A stretch of DNA of 64,000 bases, from assembly GCF_039536245.1 (NCBI RefSeq), contig NZ_BAAAYN010000070.1, positions 42,221 to 106,220 on the forward strand, written 5' to 3'. Position 1 is the stretch's first letter. Every line of letters begins with the position of its first letter. Both the position numbers and the translations under genes were made by a program. Shown here piece after piece: positions 36,377-45,222 of the stretch. This DNA is from Cryptosporangium minutisporangium (lineage in GTDB: Bacteria > Actinomycetota > Actinomycetes > Mycobacteriales > Cryptosporangiaceae). The notes beneath the pieces are model-generated. The model did no database searches, was not told the origin of the DNA, and saw only the letters and a list, made by a program, of their open reading frames with translations.

Positions 36377-39300
36377 GTGGGCCGCCCCGGCGACCGTTTC
36401 TGCGGCCGCTGCGGCTCGCCCCTGCTGCGCAAGTGCCCCAGCTGCACAGCCGGCGTCGACCTGAGCGCCGCGGCCTGCCCGAACTGCGCCGCCGACCTCG
36501 ACCCGGCCGGCCGCGGGCTGCCCGTCGCCGGTACCGCACCGCGGGAGGAGCGCCGGGTCGTCACGATCCTGTTCGTCGACCTCACCGGCTTCACCAACCT
36601 CGGCGAGCGCCTGGACCCGGAGGACCTCCGAGCGCTCCAGCAGCGGTATTTCGACACGGTCGCCCGCGCGATCCGCCGCCGCGGCGGCGTCGTCGAGAAG
36701 TACATCGGCGACGCGGTGATGGCGGTGTTCGGCGCCCCGGTCACCCAGGAGGACGACGCGGTCCGGGCGGTCCGCGTCGGGCTCGAGCTGCAGGCCGACC
36801 TGGACGGCCGGATCATCGGTCCGGCCGGGCCGCTCCGTGCCCGGGTGGGCATCGCGACCGGCGAGGTCGTCGTCGACCTGGACGCGATCCGCGACGGCGG
36901 CCAGGCGCTGGTCGCCGGTGACGTGGTGAACGTGGCGTCCCGGCTGCAGTCGCACGCGCCGGTCGGCGGCATCGTCGTGTCGTCGGCGACCTGGCGGGCC
37001 AGCCGGGAGTACGTCGAGTACGCCGAGATGCCGCCGGTGATGGTCAAGGGCAAGGCCGGCCCGGTGCCGGTCTGGCGTCCGCTGCGGCTGGTGCAGCGCC
37101 GGTGGGACCGGCACCGCGACCACGGCCCGTTCGTCGGACGCGGCCCCTACCTGGACCACCTGGCCGGCCTGCTCCGCGCGACGATCGACGACCGGGCGCC
37201 GCGCATGGTGACGGTCGTCGGGCCGGCGGGTGTCGGGAAGAGCCGCCTGGTGCGCGAGCTGAACCGGCACGCCGAGCAGGCGATGCCGGTCGGCGTCCGC
37301 TGGGTGGGCGGCCGCTGCCTGGCCGGTGGCGAGGGTGGTCCGTTCGCCGCGATCGCCGAGGTCGTCACCGGGTACGCGGGGGTGCTGGAGTCCGACAGCG
37401 CCGACACCGCACGGCGCAAGGTCGTCGACTCGCTGCACGGTCTGCTCACCACCGCCGAGCGGGCCAGCGTCGTGGACGCACTCGCCCCGCTGGTCGGTTA
37501 CGCGGCCCCGCCGGTCGAGGCGGACGAGGCCCAGGCCGCCTGGCGGATGTTCTTCGGTCGGCTCGCCGCCCGGCGTCCGCTGGTCGTGGTGATCGAGGAC
37601 CTGGCGCTCGCCGAACCTCCGCTGCTGGACTTCCTGCGCCAGCTCGTCGACACCGTCGACGGGCCGCTGCTGGTCGTCGCCACCGCCCGGCCGGAGATCC
37701 TCGGTCACGGGCGGATCCCCTGGTACGACGCCACCCACCCCCGGCACGCGCTGGTGGAGCTGCCGCCGCTCGACCCGCACGACACGCTGACGCTCTTCCG
37801 CGCCCTCTCCGGGGACTCGCCGATCCCGGAGAGCGCGCTCGAGCACCTCACCGTGCTCGCCGCCGGCACGCCGCTCTACGCCCACGAGTACGTCCGGATG
37901 CTGGCCGACCAGCGCCCGGACGGCGATCCCGAAGACCCCGATGACGCGCTGCCGCTACCCGATTCGGTCCGCGCGGTCGTCGCCAGCCGTGTCGATCTGC
38001 TCGGCCCGCGCAGCCAGCGCGCCCTGCAGGCCGCCGCGGTGATCGGCGAGGTGTTCTGGCCCGGTGCGGTGGCCACCGTGGCCGAGCTGGCCCGCGACGA
38101 GGTCGAGGCGCTGCTGGCCGAGCTGCGCGCCAAGGCGTTCATCCGCCCGGCCACCGGCCACGTGCTGGCCGGGGAGCCCGCGCTGGCGTTCTCCCACGCG
38201 GTCGTCCGTGACCTGGCCTACCGCAGGCAGCCCCGCGCGCTGCGCGTCGTCCGGCACCAGCGGGCGGCCCGCTGGCTGCAGTCGCACGTCACCGGCCGTA
38301 CCACCGAGGCCGTCGACGCGGTCGCCCATCACCGGGTCGCCGCTCTCGAGCTGGCCCGGACGCTGCACATGGACGTCCGCCCGTTCCTCCAGCCGGCGCG
38401 CACCGCGCTGGTGGCCGCCGCCGAGCGCGCCGCCAGCCTGCACGCCGCCCCGACCGCGGTCGACCTGCTCGACAAAGCCCTCGCACTGTGGGACGACTCG
38501 TCGACGAGCGTCACGCTCGACGACCTGGCGGCCCTGGAACACCCCGCCGCCCGGGACGACGAGGTCGCCCGGCTCACCGCGCTCGTGCTGCGGTGGCGGC
38601 TGCGTTTCGGCACGGACGCCGACCAGTTCCACGCGACCGGCGGTGCCGCCGAGGTCGCGCGGTGCGCCAGCCAGCTCGAGGTGCTCGGCGCCCGGGACGC
38701 CGCCGCGTCGGCCCGCACGCTGCTCAGCCAGGTGGCGTGGGCCCGCGGTGACCGTACGGCGGCCCTGGCCCACCTCGACCGGGCCCTGGCACCCTACGGC
38801 GCCGGCGACGAGAGTCCGGTGCGCGCCGCCGCCCACGCCGAACTGGCCCGGCTGCGGATGATGAGCTACGAGGTGGACGAGGCGACCACCGCCGCCAAGA
38901 CCGCCGGCGACCTGGCCCGTCGGCTCGGCCTGCCCGAGCTGGAGGTCAACGCGCAGATCACCGAAGGCGCGGCCCGGTACCTGGCCGGCGACCTCTCCGG
39001 GCTCACGCTGCTGGAGCGGGCCGTCGACCGGAGCCGCACCGACCACCTGCGGTCGCTGCGCCGGGCGTCGGAGAACCTGGCGAGCGCGCTGCAGGAGGAG
39101 GGCGAGATCGCCCGGAGCTTCGCCCTGCTGGACGAGGCCGCCGCGACCACGCTCGCCTACCGCGGCAAGCCGCACCCCGGCCACACCCCGATGCGGGCCT
39201 ACTTCGACGGCGACTGGGACGCCACGCTGGCCTCGGCCGACGCCGCGTTCACCGGCGACGAGACGCTGGACGCCGAGTGGGCCCACCTGCGGACGCTGGC

Positions 39301-40018
39301 GGCCTGGCTGCGGGCGCTGCGGGGCGAGGACACCGGCTTCAACCCGGAGCTGATCGTCGTCACCGCGGCCCGCCACGGCACCCGGCTGGCGCTCGCCAAC
39401 GCGCTCGCACACGGTGCGCTCTACCGCGCGGTCACCGGCGCCTCCGAGCAGGCCACGGTCGCGCTGCGCCGGTTGGAGGCCGAGCACGCCGCCGAGCCGC
39501 TGGCGCCGCGGGAGTGGCTGGCCGCCGCAGCGCACGCGGCGGTGCTCACCGGCGTCCGCTGTGGCGCGCGTGCGGAGGAGTCCGCGGGGTGGCTGAAGGG
39601 TGTCCTGGACGCCGCGCCGCGGGAGACGCTCTGGGTCCGGGCGGCACGCTCGGTGGTGAACGGCGGGCTGGCCGCACACGGCGGTGACCACGGCACCGCG
39701 GCGCTGCACCACGCGGTCGCCGCCTCGGTCTACGAGCGGATGGGTGACGCGACCGACGCCGCGCTCGCCACCGCGTGGTCGTTGCGGGCCGCGCGGGCGG
39801 GCGAGGTCGCGCCGGTGCCGGAGCTCACCACCCGGCTGACGACGTTCGGCCTCCGCAACCGGGCGCGTCTGCTGCTCCGCTTCGCGACCACGGGCCCGCT
39901 CGACACCCCGACGGACTCTTCGGAGGCCGACGAGGTGCCGGACGATCCGGGGCCGCTGACCGACCCGAAGGCGCTGACTGATCAAGCGCCCTCGTCGAGG
40001 CCCGCCTCGATCGCGTAG
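36377..40018 (+). CDS. Adenylate/guanylate cyclase domain plus AAA ATPase and TPR-like regulator
   Basis: 1213 residues from GTG 36377. A zinc-ribbon region (FCGRCGS, CPSCTAGV, CPNCAADL) leads into a class III nucleotide cyclase domain (about 60-200: TILFVDLTGFTNLGERL, EKYIGDAVMAVFGAP). A STAND-type AAA ATPase follows (Walker A VGPAGVGKSRLVREL near 275; VIEDLALAEPPLL as Walker B), then about 700 residues of helical repeats rich in Ala, Arg and Leu. Such proteins are large signal-responsive regulators. In frame upstream of the GTG lies THCARCAAV, which supplies the missing cysteine pair of the first ribbon. The true start may therefore be a non-standard codon such as ATC 36347 (preceded by GAGCGGGG). 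The 3' end overlaps the convergent macR gene by 37 bp. Confidence 0.85.
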   Translation: MGRPGDRFCGRCGSPLLRKCPSCTAGVDLSAAACPNCAADLDPAGRGLPVAGTAPREERRVVTILFVDLTGFTNLGERLDPEDLRALQQRYFDTVARAIRRRGGVVEKYIGDAVMAVFGAPVTQEDDAVRAVRVGLELQADLDGRIIGPAGPLRARVGIATGEVVVDLDAIRDGGQALVAGDVVNVASRLQSHAPVGGIVVSSATWRASREYVEYAEMPPVMVKGKAGPVPVWRPLRLVQRRWDRHRDHGPFVGRGPYLDHLAGLLRATIDDRAPRMVTVVGPAGVGKSRLVRELNRHAEQAMPVGVRWVGGRCLAGGEGGPFAAIAEVVTGYAGVLESDSADTARRKVVDSLHGLLTTAERASVVDALAPLVGYAAPPVEADEAQAAWRMFFGRLAARRPLVVVIEDLALAEPPLLDFLRQLVDTVDGPLLVVATARPEILGHGRIPWYDATHPRHALVELPPLDPHDTLTLFRALSGDSPIPESALEHLTVLAAGTPLYAHEYVRMLADQRPDGDPEDPDDALPLPDSVRAVVASRVDLLGPRSQRALQAAAVIGEVFWPGAVATVAELARDEVEALLAELRAKAFIRPATGHVLAGEPALAFSHAVVRDLAYRRQPRALRVVRHQRAARWLQSHVTGRTTEAVDAVAHHRVAALELARTLHMDVRPFLQPARTALVAAAERAASLHAAPTAVDLLDKALALWDDSSTSVTLDDLAALEHPAARDDEVARLTALVLRWRLRFGTDADQFHATGGAAEVARCASQLEVLGARDAAASARTLLSQVAWARGDRTAALAHLDRALAPYGAGDESPVRAAAHAELARLRMMSYEVDEATTAAKTAGDLARRLGLPELEVNAQITEGAARYLAGDLSGLTLLERAVDRSRTDHLRSLRRASENLASALQEEGEIARSFALLDEAAATTLAYRGKPHPGHTPMRAYFDGDWDATLASADAAFTGDETLDAEWAHLRTLAAWLRALRGEDTGFNPELIVVTAARHGTRLALANALAHGALYRAVTGASEQATVALRRLEAEHAAEPLAPREWLAAAAHAAVLTGVRCGARAEESAGWLKGVLDAAPRETLWVRAARSVVNGGLAAHGGDHGTAALHHAVAASVYERMGDATDAALATAWSLRAARAGEVAPVPELTTRLTTFGLRNRARLLLRFATTGPLDTPTDSSEADEVPDDPGPLTDPKALTDQAPSSRPASIA

Positions 40019-40710
40019 CGCACCAGCCCGGCCCGGTTGTGCACCTGCAGCTTGTCCATGACGTTCTGCAGATGGTTCTGGACCGTGCGGACCGAGAGGC
40101 TCAGCCGGGTGGCCACCTGCTTCGCGGTCAGCCCCCTGGCCACCAGCCGGAGCACCTCGGTCTCGCGTCCGGTCAGCGCCGGTCCGGCGGCCGGTTCCGG
40201 TCCCGCCGCCAGCCGCCGGTACTCGCCGAGCACGAGCCCGGCCAGGCCCGCGGTGAAGGCCGCCTCGCCCCGCGCCGTCCGGGCGACGGCGTCCACCAGC
40301 TCTCCGGCGCCGGCCGACTTCACCAGGTAGCCGGTCGCACCGGCCCGGATCGCCTCCAGGACGTCCGGCCGCTCCGCGCTGGCCGAGAGCACCAGCACGC
40401 GGCAGGAGGGATCGGCCGCGAGGATCCGCGCGGTCGCCTCGACGCCGGACAGCTCCGGCAACTGGAGGTCCATCACGACCACCTGCGGACGGCTGGCGGC
40501 GGCGATCCGCACCGCGGCGGCACCGTCTCCCGCGGTGGCCACCACGTCGAATCCGGCCGAGGCCAGGTCACGGGCCACGGCGTCGCGCCAGAGCGGATGG
40601 TCGTCGACGATCATCACTCGTACCCCGCGGGTACCGGGCTCGGAAGCGCCGGGCGACTCCGGGGACTCCGGCCCTCCCTCGTTCGGAGTGAGTCCCTCAC
40701 CGGGGTACAT
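39982..40710 (-). CDS. macR: Response regulator, NarL/LuxR type (MacR-like)
   Basis: 242 residues. The receiver domain (about 30-145) has MIVDDHPLWRDAV with the acidic pair, the phosphoacceptor Asp in VVMDLQLPE, and a Lys in YLVKSAG. The LuxR DNA-binding domain (about 175-235) has LTGRETEVLRLVARGLTAKQVATRL. ATG 40710 lies inside the end of the kinase gene, so translation is coupled. Gene order beside a MacS-type kinase matches the MacRS system of Streptomyces, which affects morphological development. The name rests on recalled synteny and kinase type. Confidence 0.85.
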   Translation of the reverse strand: MYPGEGLTPNEGGPESPESPGASEPGTRGVRVMIVDDHPLWRDAVARDLASAGFDVVATAGDGAAAVRIAAASRPQVVVMDLQLPELSGVEATARILAADPSCRVLVLSASAERPDVLEAIRAGATGYLVKSAGAGELVDAVARTARGEAAFTAGLAGLVLGEYRRLAAGPEPAAGPALTGRETEVLRLVARGLTAKQVATRLSLSVRTVQNHLQNVMDKLQVHNRAGLVRYAIEAGLDEGA

Positions 40711-41854
40711 GGAGCTCCACCTCTGTTCCCTCACCGGGCTGACCGGTGATCGTCACCGTGCCGCCGAGTGTCCGGATCCGACCGCGGATCGACTGAATCA
40801 CACCGAGTCGCCCTTCGGCGGCGGCCTCGGCCAGTCGGCCGGGCGGCAGCCCCGGGCCGTCGTCCCGGACCGTGACCAGGACCGCGTCCGGCTCCTCCTC
40901 GATGACGACCCAGGCGTGCGCACCCGGCGCGTGCTCACCGACGTTGTGCAGCGCCGCGCCGACCGCCGCCGCCACCTCGGACGCGACCGCCGCCGGGAGT
41001 AACACCGGCTCGGCGGGGGCGACCAGCTCCACCCCCGGTGTCGCCGTCGCCGGGGCGACCAGCGCGGTCAGGTCGACCTCGCCGTGCGCGGGCGCCGACG
41101 AGCCACCGGTCATCAACGCCCGGAGCGCGGCTTCCTGCTCACCGGCGAGCTCCGCCAGTTCGCGGCCCGGCCCGTCCAGCTCCGCGCCGCGTCGCTTCAC
41201 CAGCGCGAGCACCTGCAGGACGCCGTCGTGGATCTGCCGCGCGAGCCGGTCACGTTCGGCGACGGCACCCTGCTCGCGCCAGGTGTCGACCATGATCCGG
41301 TCGACTTGCCGGAGCACCTCCGCCACGTAGCCGATCACGATCGCGGCGAGCAGCACGAGAATCATGTTGTGCACGGTTCCGCGGGTCGGCTGACCGTCGA
41401 CGACCAGGACGTTCGCCGCGCCCAGGGCGAGCGTCGCCAGCATGCCCCCGACGACCTCCCAGCGCAGCGCCCACGCCATCACCGCGCTCGCCGCCCACAC
41501 CGTCGGCACGGTGTACTCGCCGTCGGCGATCCGTTCCGGCGTCTCGACCAGCAGGGTCGCCAGGACCGTCGCGAGCGTGATCAGGAGATCCACCGCGAGC
41601 AGGACCGGCGTCCGTAGGCGGGGCCGTGCGTAGCAGTACGTCGCGACGACGCTCCAGACCGTCATCCCGACGAGCGTCGCGATGCACCAGGCCGGGCTGC
41701 GCACCCGACCCAGGTCGTCCAGGTTGAGCGCGACCGCGTAGACCAGCGTCAGGAACCGGAACGCGGCAAGCCCACGCCAACCGGTGACCTCGACGGTGAA
41801 CCCCGCCGGGCGCCGGTCACCCGACGTCGGACGAGTCCGTGTTTCAGGCAGCAA
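40697..41854 (-). CDS. macS: MacS-family sensor histidine kinase
   Basis: 385 residues. About six membrane helices fill the first 170 residues. A HisKA_3 dimerisation helix with the phosphorylated histidine in RLARQIHDGVLQVLALVKRR follows, then an ATP-binding domain (ALHNVGEHAP as N-box variant, VTVRDDGPGLPPGRL as G1 box, GQPGEGTEVEL at the end). It has no periplasmic loop of size, so the signal is probably sensed in the membrane. TTG 41854 overlaps the plsC stop by 11 bp. No GTG or ATG in frame would keep the membrane region whole. Confidence 0.87.
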   Translation of the reverse strand: MLPETRTRPTSGDRRPAGFTVEVTGWRGLAAFRFLTLVYAVALNLDDLGRVRSPAWCIATLVGMTVWSVVATYCYARPRLRTPVLLAVDLLITLATVLATLLVETPERIADGEYTVPTVWAASAVMAWALRWEVVGGMLATLALGAANVLVVDGQPTRGTVHNMILVLLAAIVIGYVAEVLRQVDRIMVDTWREQGAVAERDRLARQIHDGVLQVLALVKRRGAELDGPGRELAELAGEQEAALRALMTGGSSAPAHGEVDLTALVAPATATPGVELVAPAEPVLLPAAVASEVAAAVGAALHNVGEHAPGAHAWVVIEEEPDAVLVTVRDDGPGLPPGRLAEAAAEGRLGVIQSIRGRIRTLGGTVTITGQPGEGTEVELHVPR

Positions 41855-42554
41855 CGGGCTCCGCCGCGGGACGGTCGGCCGCGACGCCGCTCTTGACCGA
41901 CGCCGCGTACACGTCGCGGTACTCCTGGCCGGACAGTTGCAGCAGCTCGTACATGATCTGATCGGTCACCGACCGCTCCACGAAGCGGTTGCCGGCCATC
42001 CCCGCGTAACGGGAGAAGTCCAGCGGCTTCCCGACCCGCATCCGGACCCGCATGACCTTGGGGATCAGCTGCCCGATCGGCTGCACCTGGTCGGTGTTGA
42101 TCATCGCCACCGGGATGACCGGGACGCCGGTCTCCAGCGCGAGCCGGGCCACGCCGGTCTTCCCCCGGTACAGCTTGCCGTCCGGCGACCGGGTGCCCTC
42201 GGGATAGATGCCGAGCAGGTGCCCCTCCCCGAGTACGCGGGCGCCGGTCGTCAGCGCGGCCTCGGCGGCGGAGCCGGACGTCCGGTCGATCGGAACGCAC
42301 CCGGCCGCGCTGAAGAACAGCCGGGAGAACATGCCCTTGAAGCCCTTACCGGTGAAGTACTCCGCCTTGGCGAGGAACGTGATGCGGCGCGGAACCATCA
42401 GCGGGAGGAAGAACGAGTCGCTGAACGACAGGTGGTTGCTGGCCAGGATCGCCGGGCCGTGCGCCGGGATCTGCTCGACGCCCTCCAGCACCGGCCGGAA
42501 GAGCACTCGGAGAAAAGGCCCGATCAGGATGTATTTGCACACCCAGTAGAACAC
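41844..42554 (-). CDS. plsC: 1-acyl-sn-glycerol-3-phosphate acyltransferase family
   Basis: 236-residue membrane-associated acyltransferase making phosphatidic acid or another acylated lipid. Motif I is NHLSFSD (H-x4-D), motif III is GIYPEGTRSPDG and motif IV VPVIPVAMINT. GTG 42554 has GAGGAGG directly in front. First of the plsC-macS-macR operon. In mycobacteria an orthologue lies next to the ArsA/SRPBCC genes found at 47-49 kb here. Confidence 0.9.
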   Translation of the reverse strand: MFYWVCKYILIGPFLRVLFRPVLEGVEQIPAHGPAILASNHLSFSDSFFLPLMVPRRITFLAKAEYFTGKGFKGMFSRLFFSAAGCVPIDRTSGSAAEAALTTGARVLGEGHLLGIYPEGTRSPDGKLYRGKTGVARLALETGVPVIPVAMINTDQVQPIGQLIPKVMRVRMRVGKPLDFSRYAGMAGNRFVERSVTDQIMYELLQLSGQEYRDVYAASVKSGVAADRPAAEPVAA

Positions 42555-42951
42555 CAGACCTCCTCGTTGGCCGTGCGGGTCGAGCGTACCGGCGACGAGA
42601 CGGTCGACGGCCCACCCGAACTCTCCTCCCCGGTTTACCCATAGTGGCGTTCACCACGCTCGTCGACGCCGACTCGCAGCGGGGCATCCCGGGCCGAATA
42701 CCCCCTTCCCGGGCCGGTGGGACGCAGGTTGTCTCAACTGCCACTTCTGACTCAGTGGTCCGCACGGTGTCGAGGTGCTCCGAACGCGAGGCCGATGACG
42801 CCGCCTCGTGTCACGATGGGGGCCGACGCTCGCCGCGCCGCTCCGGCCGCGGCCGGCCGACGATGACCGTGCGTACCGCACACGGACGGTTGACACGACC
42901 GCTCGGCGCTGCCCGGACCGGGTGCTGGGCGGAGTTCCTGGGAGGTTGGGG
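42555..42951. other. Divergent intergenic region plsC / esterase
   Basis: 397 bp without a supported gene. It must hold promoters for plsC on the left and the esterase on the right. No clear hexamers or operator were recognised, and apart from GGGAGG serving the esterase start nothing stands out. Confidence 0.5.
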
Positions 42952-43821
42952 ATGAATTCTTTTCGACCGACTCCTGCAGACGGCGATCAGCCTGCAGGAA
43001 TCGGTGAGGTTGAAAAGAGTTCACCGTCCGTGCTGCCCGGCGCAGAACCTTTCCTTTTCGACGCTGGGTCCGACGCGCCCGCGGGCGTTCTGCTGAGCCA
43101 CGGCTTCACCGGCACTCCGCAGTCGATCCGCCCGTGGGGCGAGGCGCTGCACGCCGCCGGGTACACGGTGGCGTGCCCCCTGCTGCCCGGACACGGCACC
43201 CGCTGGCAGGACATGAATCGCACGACGTGGCGCGACTGGTACGCGACGGTGGAGCAGGAGTACCTGGCGCTGCGCGACCGGCTCCCCCAGGGCGCACCGG
43301 TCGTGGTCGGTGGCCTCTCCATGGGCGGCACGCTCGTCACTCGCCTGGTCCAGGAGCATGCCGGACGCGATACCGAGCCGGCCGGCCTCTTGCTGGTCAA
43401 CCCGTCCTACCTCACGCTGCGCAAGGACGCTGCCCTGCTGCCGGTCGTCAGCCGTGTCCTGGGGTCGTTCCCCGGGATCAGCGACGACATCAAGAAGCCG
43501 GGCGCGCACGAGCTCGCCTACGACCGGCTGCCGCTCAAGGCCGCGGCGTCGCTGAGCCAGCTGTGGAAGCTGGTCCGGGCCGACCTCGGCCGGGTGACCG
43601 TGCCGGTCCGGCTCTTCCGCAGCCTGACCGACCACGTCGTCGAGCCGGCCAGTGGTGAGGCGCTGCTGGCCGGGGTCGCGTCGTCGGTGAAGTCCGAGGT
43701 CATCCTGCCGGAGAGCTACCACGTCGCGACGCTCGACAACGACGCGCCGACGATCTTCGAGAGCAGCGCGGAGTTCATCGCGTCGCTGCTCCGCCCGGCA
43801 AGTGCGGACGGCACACGATGA
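42952..43821 (+). CDS. Alpha/beta-hydrolase, carboxylesterase/monoacylglycerol lipase type
   Basis: 289 residues. The oxyanion segment LLSHGFTGTPQSIRPW, the nucleophile elbow GLSMGG (Ser), the Asp in RSLTDHVVEP and the His in SYHVATLDND complete the triad. It resembles Est30-type esterases. ATG 42952 has GGGAGG seven bases upstream. Residues 2-24 are encoded by the palindromic element copy C, giving an N-terminus nearly identical to that of FadB; the fold proper begins after them at about residue 27. The stop overlaps the next gene (ATGA). Natural substrate unknown. Confidence 0.9.
   Translation: MNSFRPTPADGDQPAGIGEVEKSSPSVLPGAEPFLFDAGSDAPAGVLLSHGFTGTPQSIRPWGEALHAAGYTVACPLLPGHGTRWQDMNRTTWRDWYATVEQEYLALRDRLPQGAPVVVGGLSMGGTLVTRLVQEHAGRDTEPAGLLLVNPSYLTLRKDAALLPVVSRVLGSFPGISDDIKKPGAHELAYDRLPLKAAASLSQLWKLVRADLGRVTVPVRLFRSLTDHVVEPASGEALLAGVASSVKSEVILPESYHVATLDNDAPTIFESSAEFIASLLRPASADGTR
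42953..43023. repeat. Palindromic element copy C, at the esterase start
   Basis: 71 bp: TGAATTCTTTTCGACCGA at the left, GGTTGAAAAGAGTTCA at the right. Inside, TCCTGCAG (42972-42979) and CTGCAGGA (42992-42999) form a second dyad. Its first two bases complete the ATG of the esterase. In-frame peptide pieces FRPTPADG, QPAG and EVEKSS match copy A. Confidence 0.88.
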
Positions 43822-44867
43822 GCGGGACTCCAGGGCGTCCGCACCGGGGTAGACGCGACAACGGTCTCGACGCGACCGAGTTCGTGCCGCTCGCCGACGT
43901 CGACCCCCGCATCGGCGAGCACTTGCTCGACGTCCTCGGCATCGTCGGTATCGCCGCGTACCTGGCGCCGAGCGCCGACCTGAACCCGGTCGTGCGGTCC
44001 ACCTCGCTGCCGGCCCGGCCGACCGACCGGCTGTGGGTCGACCGCGACCGGCTGGACGAGGCCCGCGGGCTGCTGGAGGCGGTCCAGGAAGACGCGGTGC
44101 AGAACGACGAAGCGGGCGCTCGGTCGTCGAGTTCGACGCTCCCGCTCGAGGTCGACGTCGACACCGAGTGGGAGCGGATCATCGCGGGTTACGACGCGAC
44201 CGCCGCTCCCGAGCGTCCGCGTCGCCGTGCGGTGTCGGAACCGCCCGACAACACCTCCGCGGGGGACGTCGGGCCTGCCGACGCCCCGGCGCTGAGCGAA
44301 CCGACCGCCGATCCACTGCCGGTCCGCACGCCGGGCACCGCCGACCAACCGGTGCGGCCCGACCCGACGCCCACCGACCCAACGCGGAGCGACCCGGCCG
44401 CCGCCGACGCGACGCTGAGCGAACCGACCCGGGTCGATCCGGCGCCCGCCGATCCCGAGCCGGAGCCGCCGTCCAGCGGTGTCGAGCCCACGGCCGGCCC
44501 TCCCACCGAGTCGCGTCCGGCGGCTCCCTCCTCGGCGCCCCCGGGTGCCGGCCTCCTGCGGCCGACCGGCCGTGATCGGCTGATCGGCACCGACGCACCG
44601 CCGACCGACTTCCCGGTCGACGACGAGGAGGGTTACGAGCCGCCCCCGCCGCCACCGCTCCCCCGGCTGTCCGCACCGGTGATCGGCGCGCTGCTGGCGA
44701 TCGCGGCGGGCCTGGTGTTGCTGTTCCGGTCGGACACGCTCGGGCTGAGCGAGTCGGTGCGGTTGCTGTTGGCGCTCTGCGGCATCTTGGGTGGTGCCGG
44801 TGCGCTGGTGTGGCGTCTGCGGGACGACTGGACCGACGACGACCCGGACGACGGGGCCGTCGTCTAA
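43818..44867 (+). CDS. DUF308-like membrane protein with long disordered region
   Basis: 349 residues. The N-terminal part (about 1-110) is folded-looking, with VDPRIGEHLLDVLGIVGIAAYLAPS and SLPARPTDRLWVDRDRLDEAR. The middle (about 140-270) is an acidic, Pro/Asp/Thr-rich disordered tract. Two membrane helices close the protein (VIGALLAIAAGLVLLF and LLLALCGILGGAGALVW), followed by an acidic tail. Start overlaps the esterase stop. Similar esterase-plus-membrane-protein pairs occur in other actinomycetes, but no function was recognised. Confidence 0.7.
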   Translation: MSGTPGRPHRGRRDNGLDATEFVPLADVDPRIGEHLLDVLGIVGIAAYLAPSADLNPVVRSTSLPARPTDRLWVDRDRLDEARGLLEAVQEDAVQNDEAGARSSSSTLPLEVDVDTEWERIIAGYDATAAPERPRRRAVSEPPDNTSAGDVGPADAPALSEPTADPLPVRTPGTADQPVRPDPTPTDPTRSDPAAADATLSEPTRVDPAPADPEPEPPSSGVEPTAGPPTESRPAAPSSAPPGAGLLRPTGRDRLIGTDAPPTDFPVDDEEGYEPPPPPPLPRLSAPVIGALLAIAAGLVLLFRSDTLGLSESVRLLLALCGILGGAGALVWRLRDDWTDDDPDDGAVV

Positions 44868-44949
44868 TCCAGGCTTTGCCGAACGGACACGTGGCCGCCG
44901 CGAGCCCGTAGCGCGCATCCCTCACCGTGGACGGTGGGAGGTGGTCGCG

Positions 44950-45222
44950 ATGACCGGCACCTTGACGCCGCTCCGTTCGCCACACCGTCATGCCCGGGTT
45001 CTCGCGCTCTGGTGCACGTTGACCGGGCACGACCCGGATTGGTTCGACGAGCCGGAGCGGGAGGCGCTGCTGGCCCGGACCGAGATCGCCGCACTCGCCG
45101 AGGTCCCCGACGCGGTGCTGCTCGACGCCGGGCAGGCGGTGCGGCGCGGAACGTCGTTGCCGCTGGAACGGTGGCTGGCCGCGGTCCGCGTCGTCCGTCC
45201 GGCGGACCGGATCAGCGCGTGA
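44950..45222 (+). CDS. Small unrecognised protein
   Basis: 90 residues, no cysteines beyond one, no membrane segment. It starts with ATG 44950 and has GGGAGG eight bases upstream, which supports translation. The middle is acidic and helical (EREALLARTEIAALAEVPDA). The end overlaps the convergent endonuclease-like gene by 11 bp. No family was recognised. Confidence 0.5.
   Translation: MTGTLTPLRSPHRHARVLALWCTLTGHDPDWFDEPEREALLARTEIAALAEVPDAVLLDAGQAVRRGTSLPLERWLAAVRVVRPADRISA

Noticed and set aside
36361..36379. Frameshift at the start of the cyclase gene
   Set aside because: Possible in principle, but the alternative frames upstream encode no ribbon-like residues, so a rare start codon is the simpler explanation; kept as a finding rather than a frameshift call.
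37955..39985. 676-codon antisense frame opposite the cyclase/ATPase gene
   Set aside because: No recognisable motif; explained by GC-skewed codon use of the sense gene.
42644..42955. Plus-strand frame in the plsC/esterase gap
   Set aside because: Arg/Thr/Ser-rich, no motif and no ribosome-binding site; judged non-coding.
44791..44949. Longer start for the small protein at 44950
   Set aside because: It would overlap the preceding gene and lacks a ribosome-binding site, whereas ATG 44950 has a good one.
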